Assembly: GCA_041744735.1 (NCBI GenBank)
Contig: JBGTKH010000341.1
Coordinates: 1 to 6,931 of the forward strand
Source: JBGTKH01 sp041744735
Lineage (GTDB): Bacteria > Planctomycetota > Planctomycetia > Pirellulales > Pirellulaceae
Direction: 5' to 3'
Length of the DNA stretch: 6,931 bases
Shown here piece after piece: positions 1-6,828 of the stretch; the stretch's first letter is position 1; every line of letters begins with the position of its first letter. Position numbers and translations under genes: made by a program. Below the pieces are notes generated by a model. That model saw only the letters and a program-made list of their open reading frames with translations, did not search any database and was not told the origin of the DNA.

Positions 1-164
1 CACATTCCGCGGCAATTTTGAATTCTGTACGTCTGAGCCCGCGCGGTTTCAGTGACAAGCAGCTTGCACGCAGCCGACGTGGCGGCTAATTTGCTACCTA
101 AAGTTCGCTCGGCCCACAACGTGCTACAGCCTGCCTTGCACTTACCTCACTCTGGAATACGCCC

Positions 165-1763
165 TTGTTCGACATCATCATTCGCGGCGGCAAGATCATC
201 GACGGGACTGGCGCGGCACGATACGACGGTGACGTTGGTTTGCGCGGTGACCGCATCGCAGCCGTCGGCAAATTGAAGGATGCGGAAGCTCGCCAAGTCA
301 TCGATGCCGCGGGCAAAATCGTTGCGCCGGGTTTTGTCGACGTACACAATCACAGCGACGGCTGGCTGCTGAAGATGCCGCATTTGCCGGCCAAGACGCT
401 GCAGGGTTTTACCACCGAAGTGCTGATGGCCGACGGCATCTCGTACGCACCGGTGAACGAACACACGGCGCGGCAGTGGCTGTATTACTTGCGAGCGCTC
501 AATGCCCTGCGGCTCGACGAATATCGCGGCTGGCAAAGCATCGCCGAGTACATGTCCCTGATCGACGGCCGGAATGTGCAGAACGCGGCCACGCACATCC
601 CTTACGCGAACGTGCGGACGATGGCCTGCGGCTGGGGACGGCAGGCAGTGGATGACGTGCAGATGCGGCAGATCAGGACTGACATCCGACGCGGCATGGA
701 AGAGGGTGCGGTTGGGTTGTCGACCGGGCTGGATTACATCGCCCAGTGTTTTGCAACGACGGATGAACTGGTCGCAGCTTGCTCGGCGATGGCAGAGTAC
801 GGCGGTTTGTACGTCACTCACATGCGATACAAGCTGGGCCTTTTGCCGGCGCTGCGAGAGGCGGTTGAGATCGGCCGCCGCGCGGGAGTGCCGGTGCACA
901 TCTCGCATCTGAAAGCGCAAACGCCGCAGTTGACGGAACAGGTGCTGGAGTACATCGACCGCGTCGCTCGGCACGAAGTCGATTTTTCATTCGACGTTTA
1001 TCCGTACCAGCCCGGCTCGACGATGCTCAACTATTTGCTGCCCTATGAAGTCTGGGAAGACGGGCCGCTGTCGGTGCTCGGCAAGTTGCATCGGCCGGAA
1101 GTGCGAACCAAGTTTCGCTACACGCTGCGCGACTATCGCCAAACGCTGGACAAGATTCACATTGCCCACGTGGTGAGCAAAGAAAACACGCGGCACCACG
1201 GAAAGTTGATCCGTCAGTTTGTTGAGGAATCGGGGCTGCCCGCCGAAGATGCTCTGGCCGATTTACTGATCGATGAAAACTTGGCCGTGCTGTTGGTCAT
1301 CAACGAAGGCGACGATGCGCTAATCCGTCCGTTCTTGCGACATGACCTGTACATGATGGGCAGCGACGGCATCTATCACGACGGCGGCGTGATTCATCCG
1401 CGCGTGTACGGTTCCGCCGGCCGGCTGTTGGGCCCGTGCGTGCGCGATTGGCGGCTGTTCTCGCTGGAAGACGCCGTCCACAAACTCAGCGGCCGCCCGG
1501 CCGAGAGATTCGGCCTGCGAGGCCGCGGCGTAATCCGCGAAGGCAACTTCGCCGATTTAGTGGTTTTCGATTCTGAAACCATCGCCGACCGCGCAACCTA
1601 CGCGGACCCGCATCAAACGACGGTCGGAGTCGAACACGTGCTAGTGAACGGCGTGCCGATTGTTCGTGACGGCAGTCCAATGGAAAGCCTTTGTGAGCCT
1701 TTACCGGGAAGATTTCTACGATTCCGCACTGCCGATTCGTCTTGTTGCTCAAGAGTCGGATAA
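165..1763 (+). CDS. N-acyl-D-amino-acid deacylase (D-aminoacylase) family amidohydrolase
   Basis: The product is predicted to be a cytoplasmic metal-dependent hydrolase that removes the acyl group from N-acyl-D-amino acids; the exact substrate cannot be read from the sequence. The N-terminus (FDIIIRGGKIIDGTGA) is the typical beta-sandwich opening of the family. HNHSD at 61-65 supplies the HxH metal ligands, GLSTGLDY lies at 184-191, THMR places His219, ISHLK places His248, and GSDGIYH places Asp401, followed by HPRVYGS at 411-417. The C-terminal half ends with a REGNFADLVVFD segment (458-469) that closes the beta-sandwich. At 532 residues it is slightly longer than the usual 480-500. The TTG start was chosen because the family consensus begins exactly there and no in-frame ATG or GTG lies nearby upstream; TGGA at 153-156 is a weak ribosome site. 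Odd point: the Cys of the usual GNCG metal-site loop is Asp90 here (MADG), so the metal site may differ. No signal peptide is seen. Family assignment is firm; substrate is not. Confidence 0.9.
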   Translation: MFDIIIRGGKIIDGTGAARYDGDVGLRGDRIAAVGKLKDAEARQVIDAAGKIVAPGFVDVHNHSDGWLLKMPHLPAKTLQGFTTEVLMADGISYAPVNEHTARQWLYYLRALNALRLDEYRGWQSIAEYMSLIDGRNVQNAATHIPYANVRTMACGWGRQAVDDVQMRQIRTDIRRGMEEGAVGLSTGLDYIAQCFATTDELVAACSAMAEYGGLYVTHMRYKLGLLPALREAVEIGRRAGVPVHISHLKAQTPQLTEQVLEYIDRVARHEVDFSFDVYPYQPGSTMLNYLLPYEVWEDGPLSVLGKLHRPEVRTKFRYTLRDYRQTLDKIHIAHVVSKENTRHHGKLIRQFVEESGLPAEDALADLLIDENLAVLLVINEGDDALIRPFLRHDLYMMGSDGIYHDGGVIHPRVYGSAGRLLGPCVRDWRLFSLEDAVHKLSGRPAERFGLRGRGVIREGNFADLVVFDSETIADRATYADPHQTTVGVEHVLVNGVPIVRDGSPMESLCEPLPGRFLRFRTADSSCCSRVG

Positions 1764-1774
1764 CTAGAATGTCG

Positions 1775-1831
1775 GCCCGCGTGGGCGGTCGGGCGCTTCG
1801 ACCGAAGCCCGTGTGGCGAAACACCTTTCGC
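1775..1831. repeat. Cluster of three small hairpins after the amidohydrolase gene
   Basis: Three adjacent inverted repeats follow the stop codon. The first is GCCC-GCGT-GGGC at 1775-1786. The second pairs CGGG (1790-1793) with CCCG (1808-1811) and CTTC (1796-1799) with GAAG (1804-1807), leaving a two-base bulge. The third is the perfect six-base stem GCGAAA (1816-1821) / TTTCGC (1826-1831) around CACC. None is followed by a T-run, so a standard intrinsic terminator is not supported. They could slow 3' decay of the upstream mRNA or be a decayed repeat; the sequence does not decide. Confidence 0.4.
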
Positions 1832-1873
1832 GTCATTGATACCTACTGTTGCTGGTGCGCATTCAAAACTTAG

Positions 1874-1929
1874 GGTAGCCGAACTCGTGAGAGTTCGGGA
1901 ATTCCAGAAGTCTCACGACTTCTGCTACC
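1874..1929. repeat. REP-like two-hairpin intergenic element with complementary loops
   Basis: An outer stem GGTAGC (1874-1879) / GCTACC (1924-1929) encloses two perfect hairpins: CGAACTC-GTGA-GAGTTCG (1880-1897) and AGAAGTC-TCAC-GACTTCT (1906-1923). The result is a three-way junction of 56 bases. The two loops, GTGA and TCAC, are reverse complements, and the match extends to seven bases (CGTGAGA 1886-1892 with TCTCACG 1911-1917). It lies between two genes and encodes nothing. The build resembles repetitive extragenic palindromes; I recall similar units in planctomycete genomes but could not check copy number. Confidence 0.6.
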
Positions 1930-2010
1930 GAAAGATTTAGCCTTGACAATACACTTGTGGCGTTTCCGGGTGGCCCACTGACGCGGAACACAGATTCATA
2001 GGACGACCGA

Positions 2011-4836
2011 ATGCCGGCGGAAAGGATGCCGCACGCTCAGCCGTCGTTGCTTGCGCGCCCGTTGCGATGGGCGACGCGTTGGGTGCTGCGCTTTCCGGGG
2101 GCGGTGATCGGGGGCGGCGTGCTGCTGGCGTTGCTGGCGCTGTTTGCCACGGGGATCTGTTTGAGCTTTCACACCAGCCGGCTCGATCTGCTCAATCCTG
2201 ACAGCGGATACAACCAACGGTGGCTGGCGTACCTGGAGGAGTTCGGCGAGCAAGACGATGCGCTGATTGTGGTCGAAGGGACCGGCCGCGACGACGTGGT
2301 ACCCGTGTTGGAGGAGCTGGCCGAGTCGCTGTCGCACGAGCCGAAGCTGTTCCAATCAGTGCTGTATAAAAAAGACCTGACCAACGTCCGCGCGAAGGGG
2401 CTGCATTTTCTGAGCGTGCCGCAGCTTCAGCAACTCGACGGCATGGTATACATGGCCGAGCCGGTGCTGCGCGGCGATTGGAACCAGCTTGGCTTGATGC
2501 GGTTGATCGAAGGGTCCGCCGTTCGCCTCGCCCCGCAAGCCAATGTTCCGCCCGAATTCCGCGAGGCGGCACAAGCCGATCTAATGCGGCTGACAAACAG
2601 TTTAGCCGCGGCGTTGGACGATGCACCGTCCTACGAATCGCCGTGGCCCCACATGGCCGAATTGAGTTCGGGCCTCAGCCAGCTCGACAGCGAGTATCTG
2701 TTGTCGAACGAAGGCCAGCTTGGGTTCGTCCTGTTGGCGTTGGGCAGTAGCGAAAACCAATTCGACCCCGATTCTCAGGCCATCGACAAGCTGCGGCGGT
2801 TGATCGACGAGACGCGACAGCGGCACCCCGAGGTGTCGATCGGGTTGACCGGCATGTCGGTGCTGGAGAACGACGAGATGCGAGCCAGCCAAGCGGACAT
2901 GATTCAGGCCAGCATCCTGAGCCTGATCGGCGTGGCCTGTCTGTTCATCGCTGGCTTCGGCGGCGTGAGATATCCGCTGATGACGGTGGCCACGCTGCTC
3001 TTGGGCATGGCGTGGGCGTTAGGCTACATCACATTAGTCGTCGGGCACTTGAACATTCTGAGCGTGGCCTTCGGCGTAATCTTGATTGGTCTGGGGATCG
3101 ACTTCGGCATACATTACGTCGCGCGCTACATGCAGCTTCGGCGCACGGTCGGCGATAGTGAAACGGCACTGATCGAAACGGCATCGAGCGTCGGTCCCGG
3201 CATCGTCACCGGCGGTGTGACGACGGCGCTGGCATTCTTTACTGCGGCGCTCACTCACTTCACCGGCATCGCGGAACTGGGCATCGTGGCGGGCGGTGGG
3301 ATTCTGCTCTGTCTGGCCGGGGCGCTGCTCGTGTTGCCCGCGATGATTCATCTGGGCGATCGGCAGCGAGCCACTGGGCGCGTGCCGGAAACGTTGCCGC
3401 TCGAAAAATTCATCCAGCCGCTACTGCGCTTTCCGCGACACGTACTGGCGATCACGTTGTCGGCGACGGCGCTGTTGGCAATGGGGGCGGCGTTGCTCGA
3501 CTACGATCACAATCTGCTCAATCTGCAGCCAACACGCTTAGAGAGTGTGGAGTTGGAACGCGAAGTCCTCACGCACACCGACCGCAGCGTGTGGTTTGGG
3601 TTATCGGTGGCCCGTAACCGCGACGAGCTGCTGCTTCGTAAAGCACAGTTCGAGCAGCTTGACAGCGTCGATCGCACGGAAGAGATCGCCTCGCTGTGGC
3701 CCGAGCGCGACGAAGCCAAGAGCCAACTGATCGCCCGCATTCGGCAGCGGCTGTCGCGGCTGCCCAGCGATGCGCCGTTGATTCCGGTCGAGTCGCCCGA
3801 GAAACTCGAACAGCAATTGGCGCAAACGCAAAGCCTGTTTTTGGGCAGCGACGATGCATCACGCCAGTCGCGTTGGCGGATTCAACAGGTCCGCGAGCGG
3901 CTGCACACTCTGCCGCCGCCGCAGTGTTACCAGCGGCTGTCGTCGTTGCAGCACGGCATGGCGTCGGAGCTGCTCGAGCAACTGCGACTGCTGCGTTCGA
4001 TGGCCGACCCGGAGCCGCCGCGATTGGCCGACGTGCCCCAGCCGCTGGTCAGCCGCTTTGTGGGGAAGAACGGCCGGCATCTGCTCAAGGTCTACGCTCG
4101 CGGCAACGTGTGGGACATGGACCGGCTGGAGCGGTTCGTCAAGGACATCGAAAGCATCGACCCGGACGTCACGGGCCACCCGGTGCAAACGTATTACGCG
4201 TCGCGGCACATGCAGCAAAGTTACTTGCACGCCGCGTGCTACTCGCTGTTGTCGCTGGCGATCGTGCTGATGCTCGATTTCCGCAGCATCGGCGCTTCGC
4301 TGCTGGCCATGTTTCCACTGGGCTTGGGGATGCTGCAGATGTTCGGCCTGCTGGGCCTGCTGGGAATCCCGCTCAACCCGGCCAACATGATTGTCCTGCC
4401 GCTGATCCTGGGCATCGGCATCGACAACGGCGTGCACATCGTGCACGACTACCTGCGGCAACGCGGCTCGTATCGCCTGAGCCGCTCGACGGCCACGGCG
4501 GTCGTCATCACCTCGGCCACCACGATGGTCGGCTTCGGCACGATGATGTTCGCCCGCCACCAAGGCCTGCGCAGTCTGGGCCAAGTGCTCACGATCGGCG
4601 TCTTCTGCTGTCTCATCTCCTCCATCGTCATCCTGCCCGCGCTGTTGGTGTGGCTGACTCGACACCGCATCGATGGGGAAACAGACGACGAACGGGAAGC
4701 CGAAGAGGAGCAAGCCGAGCAAGAGTCCCACGTCATTGATTCGTCCGCTGCTGCCTCGCCCGTCACACGCTGGATCGCACCCCGCCGCGCCGTCGCGCAG
4801 GACGAACCCGATCTCGCTTCCACCGCGGACCACTAG
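2011..4836 (+). CDS. RND/MMPL-family transporter, HpnN-like
   Basis: The product is a large inner-membrane protein of the resistance-nodulation-division superfamily. Its relatives of the HpnN type move hopanoids or other lipids toward the outer membrane; that cargo is inference here, since no hopanoid gene is in the window. The layout is the classic duplicated one: helix 1 at about 29-50, a periplasmic loop of about 250 residues (51-298), five helices between 299 and 447, a seventh helix at 476-495, a second loop of about 240 residues (496-737), then five helices between 738 and 882. The two halves carry matching signatures in the fourth helix of each bundle, GLGIDFGIHY (360-369) and GIGIDNGVHI (801-810), with Asp364 and Asp805 as candidate proton-relay residues. 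The text around TSRLDLLNPDS (55-65) is characteristic of HpnN-like proteins. The tail after 883 is hydrophilic and acidic (889-905), then basic. ATG at 2011 has a weak AGGACG site at 2001-2006; an in-frame ATG at 2026 is possible. The spacer upstream suggests its own transcript. Confidence 0.88.
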   Translation: MPAERMPHAQPSLLARPLRWATRWVLRFPGAVIGGGVLLALLALFATGICLSFHTSRLDLLNPDSGYNQRWLAYLEEFGEQDDALIVVEGTGRDDVVPVLEELAESLSHEPKLFQSVLYKKDLTNVRAKGLHFLSVPQLQQLDGMVYMAEPVLRGDWNQLGLMRLIEGSAVRLAPQANVPPEFREAAQADLMRLTNSLAAALDDAPSYESPWPHMAELSSGLSQLDSEYLLSNEGQLGFVLLALGSSENQFDPDSQAIDKLRRLIDETRQRHPEVSIGLTGMSVLENDEMRASQADMIQASILSLIGVACLFIAGFGGVRYPLMTVATLLLGMAWALGYITLVVGHLNILSVAFGVILIGLGIDFGIHYVARYMQLRRTVGDSETALIETASSVGPGIVTGGVTTALAFFTAALTHFTGIAELGIVAGGGILLCLAGALLVLPAMIHLGDRQRATGRVPETLPLEKFIQPLLRFPRHVLAITLSATALLAMGAALLDYDHNLLNLQPTRLESVELEREVLTHTDRSVWFGLSVARNRDELLLRKAQFEQLDSVDRTEEIASLWPERDEAKSQLIARIRQRLSRLPSDAPLIPVESPEKLEQQLAQTQSLFLGSDDASRQSRWRIQQVRERLHTLPPPQCYQRLSSLQHGMASELLEQLRLLRSMADPEPPRLADVPQPLVSRFVGKNGRHLLKVYARGNVWDMDRLERFVKDIESIDPDVTGHPVQTYYASRHMQQSYLHAACYSLLSLAIVLMLDFRSIGASLLAMFPLGLGMLQMFGLLGLLGIPLNPANMIVLPLILGIGIDNGVHIVHDYLRQRGSYRLSRSTATAVVITSATTMVGFGTMMFARHQGLRSLGQVLTIGVFCCLISSIVILPALLVWLTRHRIDGETDDEREAEEEQAEQESHVIDSSAAASPVTRWIAPRRAVAQDEPDLASTADH

Positions 4837-4837
4837 T

Positions 4838-4850
4838 GCTTTGTCAAAGC
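4838..4850. repeat. 13-base palindrome next to the transporter stop codon
   Basis: GCTTTG-T-CAAAGC is a perfect palindrome with six-base arms around one central base, starting two bases after the TAG of the transporter gene. It may mark the left boundary of the IS110 element or belong to the target. A related odd palindrome, CTTG-A-CAAG, occurs at 6912-6920 near the window end. IS110-group elements usually lack clear terminal inverted repeats, so this is not proof of an end. Confidence 0.4.
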
Positions 4851-4873
4851 TAAGAATTGGGGTCAGTCAAGTG

Positions 4874-4926
4874 AGCCGACGGCGCTAGCCGCGGGCATTT
4901 CGCGAAAAGCCCGACGCTAGTTGGCT
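4874..4926. repeat. Imperfect GC-rich hairpin in the IS110 leader
   Basis: The arms AGCCGAC...CTAGC...CGGGC (4874-4896) and GCCCGACGCTAGTTGGCT (4909-4926) are imperfect inverted copies of each other, separated by a short loop (4897-4908) that contains its own CGCG. It resembles a decayed version of REP-like units I recall from planctomycete spacers, built around CTAGC. It may be either such a repeat at the target site or the first stem-loop of an IS110 bridge RNA. A TTG that would extend the transposase frame (4921) sits inside this arm, which argues against translation from there. Confidence 0.45.
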
Positions 4927-4994
4927 ATAGAGAAGGGGTTTAAGAAAGTCGGGGATGCCTCGAAACTGGTGGTTTCCAATTTGGAGGCCAGTAA

Positions 4995-5002
4995 AAAGGA
5001 GG
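4995..5002 (+). promoter_or_regulatory. Strong ribosome binding site that sets the transposase start
   Basis: AAAGGAGG stands eight bases before GTG at 5011 and is the best Shine-Dalgarno match in the window. It argues for the GTG start and against the in-frame TTG at 4921. It lies in the unpaired part of the 4951-5010 fold, directly before the closing arm CATCCCC that abuts the start codon, so folding of the leader could affect ribosome access. Confidence 0.8.
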
Positions 5003-5010
5003 TCATCCCC

Positions 5011-6363
5011 GTGAAGCGAAGCAGAGCATACAAACGGACGGACGTCAAGCAAGTGCAGCTCGAGGCGTTGCGTGATCGAGCGGTGGAACTCGGGAGCGCC
5101 GGAACCGCGGTGGGGTTGGACGTGGGGAAGCATGAAATTGTGGCTTGTTTGCGTTGGCCCAATGCCAACTTTGAACGGCCCTGGAGTATCCGCAACCCGC
5201 ACCAGATCGATGACTTTTTGGAGTTGCTCAAGATGTTGAAATCCACCTGCCAGAGTTTGACGGTGGGTCTGGAGTCCACGGGCACTTACGGCGAGGCGAT
5301 GCGCCGCGCGCTGACCACCGGCGGCTTCGACGTGCATCGCATCAGCGGCAAGGCCAGCCGCGATTACCAGGAAATCTTTGACGGCGTACCCAGCCAGCAT
5401 GACGGTAAGGACGCCGCCGTGATCGCCGAACTGACCGCCTTCGGCAAGGGAACCGCCTGGCCCTACCAGGCCGACAGCGAGAACCTGTCACGCGTCAAAC
5501 ATCAGGTGGCTCGTGCCGAAACCTACCGCGACCAACAAACCGAGTGGACGGGAAGGTTGGAAGGACTGCTGGCACGCCACTGGCCGGAGCTGACGGGCTG
5601 GCTGAAATTGGAAAGCGTGACGCTGCTGCAAATGATCGGCCATGATCAGAACCCGGCCCGCGTGGCGGCCGATCCCGAAGCCGCCGCACGGCTGGCCCGC
5701 TGGGGCCGAGCGAAACTGCCGGAGTCGAAGATCGAGCAAGTGCTCGAGTCGGCGCGCTCGACGCGGGGCATTCCGGTGAGCGCGCCGCAGGCCGCCTGGC
5801 TCGGTGAAGTCGCGTCCAATACGTTGTCGGCCCTGCGGCGGGTGCAAAACGCGAATCGTCAGTTGACTGATTTGCTGGCTGCCGAGCCGGTGCTGTCCCG
5901 CGATACGGTGATTGGGGCGCCGACGCTGGCGGCGATTTGGGCGCACGTGGGAGATCCACGGGATTACACTAGCGGCGGGGCGCTGTTGAAGGCGTTGGGG
6001 CTGAATCTGAAGGAACGCAGCAGCGGGCGCCGCCAGGGCGAGTTGGCCATCACCAAGCGCGGTTCCAGCCAGGCACGGCGTTGGATCTACTTCTGGGCGT
6101 TGCGAGCGATTCAACGCGCGGAACTGAAGGATTGGTATGCGGAGTTTATCCGCGTGGGCCGGAAATCATCGGCCGATGGCAAGCAGGAACATCGCAAGCT
6201 GAAAGGCGTGGTGGCGGTGATGCGGAAGCTGCCGCGAGGTCTGCGACACGCGATGATCCACGAGGAAGATTTCGATTACGGGAAGTTGTTTGAGGAGTCC
6301 GCAGGGCCGCGCCGACGACGGCGGAAGCGGAGTCGCCGCCGCTCGGCGGTTGGTGTTTCCTGA
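5011..6363 (+). CDS. IS110-family RNA-guided transposase (DEDD/serine recombinase)
   Basis: The product catalyses excision and insertion of its IS element. IS110 enzymes combine an N-terminal RuvC-like DEDD domain with a C-terminal Transposase_20 domain that holds a nucleophilic serine, and are directed by an element-encoded RNA. With the GTG start the protein has 450 residues. The acidic set appears intact: Asp37 in GLDVGKHE, Glu88 in GLESTGTYGE, Asp131 and Asp134 in QHDGKDA. The C-terminal domain runs from about 298 (TVIGAPTLAAIW) to 385, with the helix-hairpin-like segment GGALLKALGLNLKE and KRGSSQARRW, where Ser353 is the expected nucleophile. The helical linker between the two domains (about 160-290) is longer than in the 320-340 residue members. 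The tail at 433-444 is strongly basic (GPRRRRRKRSRRR), possibly for RNA or DNA contact. The frame is uninterrupted, so the enzyme could be active. Translation from TTG 4921 would add 30 residues but has no ribosome site and lies in a hairpin. Confidence 0.95.
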   Translation: MKRSRAYKRTDVKQVQLEALRDRAVELGSAGTAVGLDVGKHEIVACLRWPNANFERPWSIRNPHQIDDFLELLKMLKSTCQSLTVGLESTGTYGEAMRRALTTGGFDVHRISGKASRDYQEIFDGVPSQHDGKDAAVIAELTAFGKGTAWPYQADSENLSRVKHQVARAETYRDQQTEWTGRLEGLLARHWPELTGWLKLESVTLLQMIGHDQNPARVAADPEAAARLARWGRAKLPESKIEQVLESARSTRGIPVSAPQAAWLGEVASNTLSALRRVQNANRQLTDLLAAEPVLSRDTVIGAPTLAAIWAHVGDPRDYTSGGALLKALGLNLKERSSGRRQGELAITKRGSSQARRWIYFWALRAIQRAELKDWYAEFIRVGRKSSADGKQEHRKLKGVVAVMRKLPRGLRHAMIHEEDFDYGKLFEESAGPRRRRRKRSRRRSAVGVS

Positions 6364-6430
6364 GGTGCCAGACGAGTTTGCGGATGGGTTTTTTCAGGCA
6401 TCGGACGGCAAAAAAATGAGCTGGGGAAGG

Positions 6431-6465
6431 AGTAAAAAGTTGGCCCTGCCGCGCTCGACAGGGCC
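6431..6465 (-). terminator. Putative intrinsic terminator on the minus strand
   Basis: GGCCCTG (6442-6448) and CAGGGCC (6459-6465) form a perfect seven-base GC-rich stem with a ten-base loop. Read on the minus strand, the stem is followed by AAC and then five T's (6438-6434). This is the usual layout of a Rho-independent terminator for transcription coming from the right. On the + strand the nearest T-run is nine bases past the stem, so the fit is poorer. It stands face to face with the transposase gene and could insulate it from opposing transcription. Confidence 0.5.
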
Positions 6466-6471
6466 GGGCGG

Positions 6472-6648
6472 TCATTTTTCCGCCGTCACCTGGTTATCCC
6501 TTGCAAGGTTGCTCCCCAGCAGAGCCTCGCTCCGTTTCACCAGTTTGGAGACGACCTTCGACAACACGCGCATTGTGGCCGGGCCGGACCCGTACTCGTC
6601 TGAGCGACCGCGACCACCGACGCTAGTTTCGAGGCGTCTCCGGACACG
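6472..6648 (-). pseudogene. Possible 3' remnant of a minus-strand gene
   Basis: On the minus strand one frame is open from 6648 to the TGA at 6472-6474, 58 codons. From an ATG at 6573-6571 it gives 33 residues beginning MRVLSKVVSKLVKRSEALLG, a helical, Lys/Arg/Leu-rich sequence. The stop is followed directly by the minus-strand terminator-like hairpin, which is why the frame is listed. The same frame continues upstream beyond a single TAA (6649-6651) for another 60 or so codons, which would fit a decayed gene. No ribosome site precedes the ATG and I do not recognise the sequence. It may be chance. Confidence 0.2.
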
Positions 6649-6828
6649 TTACCGGAAGCGATCTTCGATGCAGCCAATTCGGCGCACGAGTTCTCCGGCG
6701 AGCAATCGCGACAGGATTGAGCTGCGTGACGTCCCAGGCAAAAGCGCCAAGGTATTCCGGATTCGTCGCGTGTGACAAGTGGCGAGAGTTGCTGCCAAGT
6801 CAACGAACACGATTTGAACGACGAGTTG

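Larger units (their letters stand above)
4837..5010 (+). ncRNA. Candidate IS110 bridge RNA region (structured transposase leader)
   Basis: In the IS110 group a guide (bridge) RNA of roughly 180 bases is encoded in the noncoding left end just upstream of the transposase; this is established for IS621. Here the corresponding space is 174 bases and folds into two blocks: the imperfect hairpin at 4874-4926, and a nested stem at 4951-5010. The second block has GGGGATG (4951-4957) pairing with CATCCCC (5004-5010), GCCTC (4957-4961) with GAGGC (4984-4988), sharing base 4957 as an alternative, and GAAAC (4962-4966) with GTTTC (4972-4976). Guide segments cannot be identified without the empty target site, and no convincing promoter is visible inside the region. 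Position and structure are suggestive only. Confidence 0.4.
4837..6363 (+). mobile_element. IS110-family insertion sequence, right end unresolved
   Basis: The element is recognised from its transposase gene (5011-6363) and a structured noncoding leader of 174 bases between the upstream stop codon and the transposase start. IS110 elements move through a circular intermediate and usually leave neither long target duplications nor clear terminal repeats, so ends cannot be assigned from one copy. The left end is placed provisionally just after the transporter stop. The right end may lie soon after the transposase stop or anywhere in 6364-6931; the interval given is the part I can support. The insertion does not interrupt the transporter gene. 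Confidence 0.55.

Noticed and set aside
56..66. CAAGC-A-GCTTG small palindrome upstream of the amidohydrolase
   Set aside because: Only five-base arms and no promoter context; expected by chance in this length.
147..974. Minus-strand frame of 275 codons opposite the amidohydrolase
   Set aside because: Antisense shadow; the + strand frame has clear family motifs.
1933..1938. TTGACA as -35 box of a promoter for the transporter gene
   Set aside because: No acceptable -10 hexamer at 16-18 bases downstream, so a promoter cannot be supported from the sequence.
3696..4739. Long + strand frame of 347 codons inside the transporter gene
   Set aside because: It is a shadow in another frame of the confident MMPL gene; the product is Ala/Arg-rich with no domain and no ribosome site.
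3859..4833. Minus-strand frame of 324 codons opposite the transporter gene
   Set aside because: Antisense shadow of high-GC coding DNA; His/Gln/Arg-rich with no family likeness.
4885..5400. Minus-strand frame of 171 codons over the IS110 start
   Set aside because: Runs antisense to the transposase and through the leader hairpins; no recognisable motif.
6389..6394. T-run as terminator of the transposase gene
   Set aside because: No GC-rich stem directly precedes it; only a weak A/T stem with 6411-6416 can be drawn.
6290..6775. 161-codon + frame after the transposase
   Set aside because: Overlaps the transposase end, has no ribosome site and shows a basic, low-complexity composition without a known domain.
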